64,000 nt of DNA from Aegilops tauschii subsp. strangulata (taxonomy: Eukaryota > Streptophyta > Magnoliopsida > Poales > Poaceae). The notes below the pieces were generated by a model. That model made no database searches and had not been told where the DNA came from. It saw only the letters and a program-made list of their open reading frames with translations. The number at the start of each line of letters is the position of its first letter. Position 1 is the first letter of the stretch. The stretch is from the NCBI RefSeq assembly GCF_002575655.3, contig NC_053040.3, positions 226,314,628 through 226,378,627 of the forward strand, written 5' to 3'. Made by a program: the position numbers and the translations under genes. This document shows positions 56,171 to 64,000 of this stretch, piece after piece.

Positions 56171-57004
56171 ATGGATATGTCTACATTGGGGAGTCTTAGA
56201 CATAGAGTGCCTATACTTGATGGAGAGTACTTTCATGAGTGGAAACATGAGATGCTTGAGATTTTCAATGAACATCACTTGAACAAGTACATTACTAGTC
56301 CTTGCATTTCGCCTAGTGATCCCCTGCATCCCTCTCCCGATGAGGATCTTGACATGATTCGCAATCTTAGAACTATCAATCTTATCATTAGAGGATTGCC
56401 CAAAAATTTAATTGCTAGCTTACCTACTCTTGATTGTGCCTACACTATATGGACATTTCTGGAGGAACGATTCCCAAATTATTCCTTGAAAAATCTAGAT
56501 GAAATTCTTCATAAGTCTATTGCCTTGAGTAAGATGAGTACTAGTGATCCTAAGTTTGATGATTGTCTATTTGAGCTTCGTGATCTCATGCGTGCCAAAG
56601 GAGATGTTGGAATTATTAGCAATATCATTTCCGAAGTCATTAGAATTCATAGAGATGAACATTGTTACGGTCATACTTCTAATGAATTGCCCTCTCGAGG
56701 AGTTGATCAATCACAAGATGATATAGAACATGGATACTATGATGAGGATGAGGATAGTGACTATGATCTTGATGATGCTATGAGACACTTTGGGCTTATG
56801 GCTAATCTTCGCGGCTACATGGCTGGAGGAAAGGAATGGGTCCTTGATAGTGGATGTACTGATCATATGACCGGAGACAAGGATATGTTTTGTGAGCTTG
56901 CTGAAAATGACGGCCCTCGAAAGTATGTCACTTTTGGTGATAACTCAAAGGGTAAGGTGGTTGGCCTCGGTAAGGTGGCCATCTCACATGATAGCTCCAT
57001 ATAA
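56171..57004 (+). pseudogene. Copia gag and protease
   Basis: The ATG at 56,171 starts MDMSTLGSLRHRVPILDG, a UBN2-type Gag domain (EWKHEMLEIFNEHHLNKYI, LIIRGLPKNLIASLPTLDCA, WTFLEERFPN). No CCHC zinc knuckle is present; an acidic YYDEDEDSDYDLDDAMRHFG stretch follows instead, suggesting an internal deletion. The aspartic protease active site is WVLDSGCTDHMTG near residues 237-249. A one-base shift at about 57,001-57,007 puts TAA in frame after ISHDSSI. Normal continuation (NVMLVESLGYNLLSVSRL) is in the next frame. Confidence 0.85.
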
Positions 57005-57006
57005 AT

Positions 57007-57578
57007 GTCATGCTCGTTGAATCTCTTGGGTATAATTTACTTTCAGTATCTAGACTTGCTGATTTCGGTTTCAACGTTATTTTTACTGAAGTAGATTGCC
57101 AAGTGTTTCGTAGAGACAATCATAAAATGGTCTTTACCGGTATACGTAGAGGTGATCTTTACATTGTCGATTTCACCAAAAAGGCTCAACCTAGAACTTG
57201 CGTAATTGCTAAATCCTCAAAAGGTTGGTTGTGGCATAGAAGGTTAGGTCATGTGGGCATGCGAAATCTTGATAAGCTTATTAAGGGTGATCATATCCTT
57301 GGACTAAAATATGTTATATTTGACAAGGATAGACTTTGTAGTGCTTGTCAAGCAGGAAAACGGGTTGGAGGAAGTCACCCCATGAAGAACATTATGACCA
57401 CGAGAAGACCGCTCGAGCTACTTCATATGGATCTCTTTTGTCCCAATGCCTACAAGAGTCTCGGTGGTAACTCATTTGGTCTAGTCATAGTCGATGATTT
57501 TTCAAGATTTACATGGGTGTTCTTTCTTGATGATAAATCGCAGGTCCAAAAGATCTTCAAAAATTTCGCTAGGAAGGC
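57007..57578 (+). pseudogene. Copia gag-pre-integrase and N-terminal integrase
   Basis: The frame resumes LVESLGYNLLSVSRLADFG and contains the HHCC zinc-binding region (WHRRLGHVGMRNL...CSACQAGK). The first two catalytic Asp residues follow (LLHMDLFCPNA and VIVDDFSRFTWV). The frame is cut after FARKA by the solo LTR. Confidence 0.85.
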
Positions 57579-60500
57579 TGTGACGCCCTCGATTCAATCG
57601 TACACTAATCATACACGCAAATGTGTACGATCAAGATCAAGGACTCACGGGAAGATATCACAACACAACTCTAGACACAAATTAAAATAATACAAGCTTT
57701 ATATTACAAGCCAGGGGCCTCGAGGGCTCGAATACATAAGCTCGAAAACACAAGAGTCAGCGGAAGCAACAATATCTGAGTACAGACATGAGTTAGACAA
57801 GTTTGCCGTAAGAAGGCTAGCACAAAAGCAAAAATGATCGAAAAGGCAAGGCCTCCTGCCTGGGAGCCTCCTAACTACTCCTGGTCGTCGGCGGCCTCCA
57901 ATGTAGTAGTAGGCACCCTCGGTGTAGTAGCGGTCGTCGTCGAAGGTGGCGTCTGGATCCTGGGCTCCACCATCTGGTTGCATCAACCGGAAAGAAGAAG
58001 AAAGGGGGGAAAGGGGGAGCAACGCAACCGTGAGTACTCATCCAAAGTACTCGCAAGCAAGGATCTACACTACATATGCATCGGTATCAATGAAAGGGTT
58101 GTATTTGTGGACTGGACTGCAGAATGCCAGAAGAGAAGGGGAAAGCCTAGCCTATCGAAGACTAGCATCTTCTGGAAACCACCATCTTGCAGGAACAGGA
58201 GGGGGTAGAGTAGCATTAAGTAAAGTAGTAGTAGTGTTATCAACCTCGGCCAGAGATCCTTTCTCGACTCCCTGCGAGAAAGCAATCCCAGAGCCATACT
58301 ATCCATTTCTCATCACAATCCAATTCTCATCACAAGTATCCAGTTCTAGTTGTATCGATCGGGATACAACTCCAAGTGTCCGTTACCGTAGGACAGGCTA
58401 TCGATAGATGTTTTCTTCCCTGCAGGGGTGCACCAACTTACCCACCATGCTCGATTAACTCCGGTCGGACACACTTTCCTAGGTCATGCCCAGCCTCGGC
58501 CAAACAATACGCCACAACCCGACCTAGGCTTAATAGAGAGGTCATCACGCCGGACTAAACCTATGCCCCCAGGGGTCATGGGCCATCTCCTGGGAACTCC
58601 TGCACGTTGCGTACGCGGCCGGTGAGCAGACCTAGCTACCTCCTTCAAAAAGGCAGGTGCTTACGTCGTCCAACCCGGCGCGCGCCACTCAGTCGCTGAC
58701 GTCTATTAAGCTTCGGCTGATGCATATGACGCAGAACGCCCATACTATGCCCACGTGATGGTTAGTGCTATCAGGCCAAAGGCCCCTTGGATCAAATATA
58801 CAAACCGTAGTGGATTAGGAACGCGTGGTAACAAGCAGAGACTCACAAAAGATGTGACCCCGTTGCCCCATCTCGAGGACTTGCGGCAAGGGCTAGGAAT
58901 GCCCGGCCACGCCTCGTAATTATCTCGCGGGCACCCTCCAGGTCAACCCGACTCCACATCACTCACAATTAAGCTCGCGCGGGTACCCCTCAGGGCCGAC
59001 CCGTCTTTAGTAACATGGTTCAGTGTAAAGTCATAGTAACCATAGTAACTATGTGTCTAACACCAAGGGGAAAACCTGAGGAATCACCCTTGATGGATTC
59101 CACTCGATGTAATCATCAAGGTGAACGTAAGAGGAACCACCCTCGAAGTTCACACTTGAGGGGTTGCACGACAGAGTCGTATCGGAAGTGGTTAAGGCGT
59201 AATCACCCTCGATGACCACGACCAAATAGCTACACTACAGGGTAACATCAGAAGTGCTGATGAGGTCTCACCCCCGGCACTCGATAGTAACCTAGTAGTG
59301 TCGAGCAACTAAGGGGAAAGTGATGTGCAGTGTCGGGGCCTGGTCTTCGATCCCGTTGATTGGGTCTTCGATGATGAAGCAGGGGCAACAAGGACAAGGT
59401 GGGGGTCACTGATGGATCACTAACCAACCTATACTAAGCAGTTTAGGATAAGCAGGTAGGGTACAATGAGCAGGTTACAAAAGCAGGCTATGCATCAGAA
59501 TAGGAGCAAACAATAATAGTAGCAAAATCTAATGCAAGCATGAGAGAATGGAATGGGCGATATCGGGATGATCAAAGGGGGGGCTTGCCTGGTTGCTCTG
59601 GCAAGGAGGGGTCGTCGTCGACGTAGTCGATCATAGGGGCGGCGTTGGTCTCGGGGTCTACCGGAGAGAAGAGGGGGAAGAAACAATAACTATAAAGCAA
59701 ACATAGCACCACAAAGCATAACATGGCAATAAGATGTGCCGGGTGTGACCTAACGTATGGCTACACGATAAAGGTGAAAGGGGAATTCAACCGGGAAGGT
59801 ATTCCCGGTTCCGGACCTATGTCAGACAGATGACCGTAGGGGGGATGTTCCTTGTTCAGATAGTTAGAGGCATCTGATAGGTAAACGGACCGTGAATCCG
59901 GATTCGTTGGATTTTTCTGAGCAACTTTCATGTAGAAAACATTTTCATCGGAGCTATGGTTTAATTTCTATGAATTTTCAAAGTTCTAAACATTTTCTGG
60001 AATTAAATAAATTAACAGAAGGGTTTAATGCGTCTGCATGATGTCATAGTGACATCAGTGGTCAGCAGGGCGGCTGGCCAGGTCAAACCTGGCGTGTGGG
60101 TCCAGTGGGACCCACATGTCAGTCTCTGTTAGTCTAACAGTGTATTAAACTATCTAATCTAGATTAATTAGCTACTGGACCCCACCTGTCATAGACTAAT
60201 TAGCTAAACTAATTAATTTTAGTTATAAAAACGTTTTAATTAACAGAAAAACTGTGGGGCCCGTATGTCAATGACACTGGGCTGCCCAGTCAGCACGTTG
60301 ACTGGGTCAACCCAGTCAACGGGGCCCGCGGGGCCCATTGGTAGTGGCCCAGAGGTGGGGCCAGGCCAGCCACGTCGGCGTGGCCGGCAGTGAAGCTCTG
60401 GCGACGCAGATCGCGGTGGTGCGGCTCAGGACTTCGCCGGAAAAACGCCACAGGGGGCAGTTTCGAGCGCGGCCGGGCTCGTTCGGAAGCGAGAGGAGCG

Positions 60501-61933
60501 GCGCATCCAACTGCGACCTTAGCTCGGGCGAGGGCGGGCTGCAACGACGACGTCATCGAGCGGGGCGGACGGCCGGAACGGGCGTTGGCGGGGATCGGGC
60601 TAAGGGGCTCGGCGAGAGCAGCGGACGTGCGTGTTGGGCCCCTGGGAACCCCGGGAGCACGATGCGGCGCTCGGCCGCATGTGAAGGCGACCATGGCCAC
60701 GGCGCCAAGCTCGTTGGCGGCGAGGTTCTTCGGGCGAGGTACGGGAACGGGGCTACGGGGCACAAAGCGAGCTGCGAGAAGTGCCTACGGTGCCTACTCG
60801 ACCAAAGGTCACCGTGGCCACGCCGGCGACAAGGACAGGTGGCGGCGCGTTCGGGTGAGCGTGAGGAAGTAGCTAGCGAGCGTGCGGGAGCGACCAGAGA
60901 GATGGGGAAGGAGGAGGGGCTCACCGAGCGGCACGCCGATGGCCCTTGGCAGTTTAGGAGCGCAGGGAAAGGCCGAATCAATGACGGCGGTGTCCGACGA
61001 CCCGGGAAGGAAGAAGGAGGGGATCCGGCGTTGCAGGGCTTGCCAGCTCTAGCGAGCAGCGCCGGGCGATGAAGCAGAGTCCGGCGGAGTCCTTGGACAC
61101 CTTGGAAGGGCAGAACGACGCCGGTGGCCGCGGTTGCGACGGCGAGCGGCGACGGATGCGCTCGGTGGAGAGGGAGAGAGCTCGAGGGGGATCTGGTGGG
61201 GAGAGGGAGAAGGCGAAGCGGGCGAAGGAAAGGGACTGGCGCGAGTGGGGTGGCAGAGCAAGTGGAAGGGGAGCCCAAGGCGTCGCCCTTATCCTCTCCC
61301 GGCGAGGCCGGCGAGGTGGTCGGGTGGCGCCGAGGCGCCCGGTCGGCCGAACTGTGGGAGGTGGGAGACGATAGGGGAGTGGGCCACATGGCCTGTTGGG
61401 CTTAGCCTGGAGGGTTAGGCCTAGGGGGGTCAGGGGCCTTTTCTCTCTCTCTCGCCTCCTGTTTTTCTTTTAGTTTTTCTTTTGAAAACTTTTTTGTTTT
61501 CATTTAACAATAGACTTTTACATTTCCTTTTGTGATAATTACTTTTTGCAAAAATGTGCCACTGGTGAAAGAAAATACTAGGGGAAGTGGTGCACTGCCA
61601 CCGTAAGCTTGGGATTTATTTGAATCCAATTGGAATTTTCCTAATTGGAAAGGCATTTAAAATGTTGTTTTGCACTGTAATAGCTGCTTCTGTCCACCTT
61701 AGCATTGTGGTGAAGTTCTTTTCCCTTAACAATAATTGTTTTGGAATATTTGCTAAATGATGAACATTTTTCCAGCAACTTTGTGCAACCTAAAATTTTC
61801 ACTTTGAATTGAATTGGATTCAGAGAAGGAATTTGAAATGAGATATTAATCCAATATGATTAAGCTTTGTAAATCAAGATGACTTGGCATTGATCATAAG
61901 GGATTACTGTAGTGTGATGTTGGGGACGTTACA
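57579..61933 (-). mobile_element. Solo LTR (4,355 bp) inserted in the Copia integrase
   Basis: On the plus strand it starts TGTGACGCCCTCGATTC and ends GGGGACGTTACA. It is flanked by the perfect 5-bp duplication AAGGC (57,574-57,578 and 61,934-61,938). Removing it and one duplication restores the integrase frame (RKA then QNQFEVKI). It is the reverse complement of the LTR at 45,117-49,441, so it lies in minus orientation. No internal domain is present, so it arose by LTR-LTR recombination. Frames of up to 278 codons at 60,338-61,389 are GC-rich by-products. Confidence 0.92.
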
Positions 61934-62422
61934 AAGGCCCAAAACCAATTTGAAGTGAAGATCAAAAAGGTTCGGAGCAACAACGGAATGGAGTTCAAGA
62001 ACGCAAATGTGGATGCCTTTCTTGACGAAGAAGGGATTTCACATGAGTTCTTGGCTACGTACACGCCTCAACAAAATGGAGTTGTTGAGAGGAAGAACCG
62101 GACTCTTATTCAGATGGCAAGAACGATGCTTGATGAGTACAAGACTCCAAAACACTTTTGGGCGAAAGCGGTTGAGACGGCTTGTCATGCAACAAATCTC
62201 TTGTACCTTCACAAACTACTCGGCAAGACGGCATACGAGCTTCTCACCGGTAACAAACCCCAAGTTGGATACTTTCAAGTATTTGGCTCAAAGTGCTACA
62301 TTCTTGATAAGCATCGTCGTTCTAAATTTGCTCCTAAATCTCATGAAGGTTTCCTACTTGGTTATGGCTCAAACTCTCACACTTACCGTGTCTACAACAG
62401 TTTCACCCGAAAGGATGAATAG
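61934..62422 (+). pseudogene. Copia integrase, C-terminal half
   Basis: It continues the integrase: VRSNNGMEFKN, HEFLATYTPQQNGVVERKNR (with the third catalytic residue, Glu), FWAKAVETACHATNLL and the GKTAYELLTGNKP region. It ends at TAG 62,420-62,422 after FTRKDE. The usual VRSDNG reads VRSNNG here. The stop separates it from reverse transcriptase, a lesion in an otherwise continuous polyprotein frame (the same frame continues TVDVKFDES). Confidence 0.85.
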
Positions 62423-63646
62423 ACGGTAGATGTGAAGTTTGATGAATCTAACGGCTCGCAAGTAGAGCAATTTCCAATTGATGTACGAGACAAAGACCCT
62501 TCGGAAGCAATCCAAGACTTGTCTATTGGCAAGATTCGTCCAATGGAGGTGAAGGAGAGTACCTTGTCCGTCCAAGTGGAAGCATCTACCTCACGACAAG
62601 GTGAACCAAGAGTTGATACGGAAGCATCCACAAGTGGGACACACCAAGATGAAGAGAACGAGGAAATACACCAAGATGAACCTCATCAACCTCCTTCTCT
62701 ACCACGACAAGAGAACGACAATGTCAACAATGAAGAAGGCCAAGAAGAAGGACAAGATGAAGAAGATGTTCCACCCCGACCCAAGCAAAAGCTCTCACGA
62801 GTTAGAGCAAGAGTCGCCAAAGACCATCCCGTCGAGCAAATCTACAATGACATTCAAACCGGGAGAATCACTCGCTCTAAATCTCATTTGGATAATTTTT
62901 GTGAACACTATTCATTCATCTCTAGCATTGAACCTATGAAGGTTGAAGAAGCATTGGAAGATCCGGATTGGATAAATGCTATGCATGAAGAGCTACACAA
63001 CTTTGAGAGAAACCAAGTGTGGACATTGGTCGAGAAGCCCGACAACAACCATAACATCATCGATACCAAATGGGTGTTTCGCAACAAGCAAGATGAAGAT
63101 GGGCAAGTAGTTCGCAACAAAGCACGTCTCGTCGCCCAAGGCTACACTCAAGTCGAAGGTATGGACTACGGTGAGATATATGCCCCTGTTGCTAGACTTG
63201 AGTCCATCCGCATCTTACTTGCCTATGCTAATCACCATGATATCACCTTGTACCAAATGGACATTAAAAGTGCTTTTCTAAATGGTGAAATTGAGGACGA
63301 AGTTTATGTTAAACAACCTCCCGGCTATGTCAATCCTAAGAAACCCGATCATGTCTACAAACTTCACAAAGCTCTTTATGGTCTTAAACAAGCTCCTAGA
63401 GCATGGTATAAATGCTTGACCAAGTTCCTTATTGAAAAAGGCTTTGAAATTGGTAAAATAGATTCTACTCTGTTTACTAAAAGGGTTAATGGAGAATTAT
63501 TTGTGTGCCAAATTTATGTTGATGATATTATATTTGGTTCTGCTAACCCTTATTTTAGTGAAAAGTTTGGAAAGCTAATGTCGGAGAAGTTTGAGACGTC
63601 TATGATGAGTGAACTCAAATTCTTTCTTCGTTTGCAAATCAAGTAA
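62423..63646 (+). pseudogene. Copia reverse transcriptase
   Basis: After an acidic linker (DEEDVPPRPKQKLSRVR) the RVT_2 domain runs WINAMHEELHNFERNQVWTL, KWVFRNKQDEDG, NKARLVAQGYTQVEGMDYGE and APVARLESIRILLAYA. It continues through QMDIKSAFLNGEI, PPGY, LHKALYGLKQAPRAWY and the catalytic YVDDI (63,515-63,529). It ends FFLRLQIK at a stop (63,644-63,646), where family members continue GLQ(I/V)KQ. Catalytic residues D (QMDIK) and DD (YVDD) are intact, so only the flanking stops make it inactive. Confidence 0.88.
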
Positions 63647-64000
63647 ACTAAGTAGGGTACCTTTGTCTCTCAAACAAAGTACACCAAGGACTTATTCAAG
63701 AAGTTCAATGTGCAAGAATGCAAAGGTATGAGTACACCCATGCCTACAAGTGGACATCTTGATTTGACTAAAGATGGTGAACCGGTTGATCAAAAAGTTT
63801 ACCGCTCTATGATTGGTTCATTGTTATATCTACGTCCCTCCCGTCCCGATATTATGATAAGTGTGTGCATGTGTGCACGATATCAAGCGGCCCCTAAAGA
63901 ATGTCATCTAAAGGCTGTGAAAAAGATAGTGTGATACTTAATACATACACCAAATTTTGGCATTTGGTATCCTAAGAGGTCCTCTTTTGATCTTGTTGGC
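63647..64000 (+). pseudogene. Copia RT thumb/RNase H start, with stops, cut by the window end
   Basis: The frame continues after further stops: TKYTKDLFKKFNVQECKGMS, TPMPTSGHLDLTKDGEPVDQ, YRSMIGSLLYLRPSRPDIMI and AAPKECHLKAVKKIV, then TGA at about 63,932-63,934 where family members read KRILRYL. The remainder (TPNFGIWYPKRSSFDLVG) is the beginning of RNase H. Confidence 0.8.

Larger units (their letters stand above)
54527..64000 (+). mobile_element. Copia retrotransposon, 5' part, truncated by the window end
   Basis: 5' LTR 54,527-56,115 (TGAAAGCACAAG...CCTTTCA), primer site TTGATATCAGAGCC (56,117-56,130), then gag, protease, integrase, reverse transcriptase and RNase H in Copia order. The integrase is split by a solo LTR (57,579-61,933). 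Frameshifts and stops show it is not functional. The 3' LTR lies outside the window. Confidence 0.9.

Noticed and set aside
60338..61418. Frames of 244 and 278 codons on opposite strands.
   Set aside because: Located within the solo LTR, both strands open at once because of high GC; no recognisable motif.
1..64000. CRISPR arrays, complete tRNA or rRNA genes, bacterial promoters and operons.
   Set aside because: Spaced tandem repeats present lack CRISPR-like unique spacers, no full tRNA cloverleaf was recognised, and the DNA is clearly plant nuclear.

Overview
The window looks like nuclear DNA from a grass of the wheat/barley group (Triticeae). It is dominated by nested LTR retrotransposons with multi-kilobase LTRs, a CACTA transposon end, Stowaway-type MITEs and Helitron-like ends. 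The few genes are intron-containing and plant-specific. No prokaryotic operons, CRISPR arrays or rRNA genes are visible. Family assignments rest on terminal sequences, primer-binding sites (PBS), polypurine tracts (PPT), target-site duplications (TSD) and recognisable protein motifs; no database search was possible.

Left part (1-23.4 kb): the 3' end of an unrecognised minus-strand gene is visible as three phase-compatible exons (11,677-11,550; 2,993-1,982; 918-751). Its exon 2,993-1,982 is split by an 821-bp solo LTR (TSD GTCTG). Its upstream intron carries a complete 8.35-kb minus-strand LTR element (3,179-11,531; TSD CCAAG). That element holds long open frames but no intact polymerase genes. 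Next to it a complete plus-strand element with giant 4.15-kb LTRs and only 1.94 kb of non-coding interior (12,737-22,978; TSD GTGGA) sits inside a diverged ~360-bp tandem repeat.

Middle (23.4-44.8 kb): a candidate minus-strand gene of unknown function (24.8-27.3 kb), a CT/CA-rich low-complexity tract, two adjacent Helitron-like elements, a small TIR MITE, then a plus-strand gene island. The island has two F-box/DUF295-type pseudogenes (32.8-34.6 and 36.65-38.4 kb) and one apparently intact two-exon NAC-domain gene of the SOG1/NAC8 type (38,989-39,723). From about 40.1 kb to 44,804 lies the repeat-rich right end of a CACTA transposon.

Right part (44.8-64 kb): the CACTA end sits in the 3' interior of a Gypsy-type element whose 4.3-kb 3' LTR occupies 45,117-49,441. 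Next come a fragmented tandem repeat with an organelle-like insertion, the 5' LTR and gag-like region of a non-autonomous Gypsy element (50,388-54,526), and a Copia element starting at 54,527 and running off the window. The Copia integrase is split by a 4,355-bp solo LTR (57,579-61,933; TSD AAGGC) of the same family as 45,117-49,441, in the opposite orientation.

Most of the window is therefore a stratified record of transposition. The only gene that looks intact is the NAC gene. I did not find a convincing new multi-gene system. The most unusual signals are palindrome arrays upstream of the TATA boxes of two unrelated LTR families, a degenerate reverse-transcriptase-like stretch in a still-open frame, tandem Helitrons, and the NAC-only gene beside DUF295 pseudogenes.
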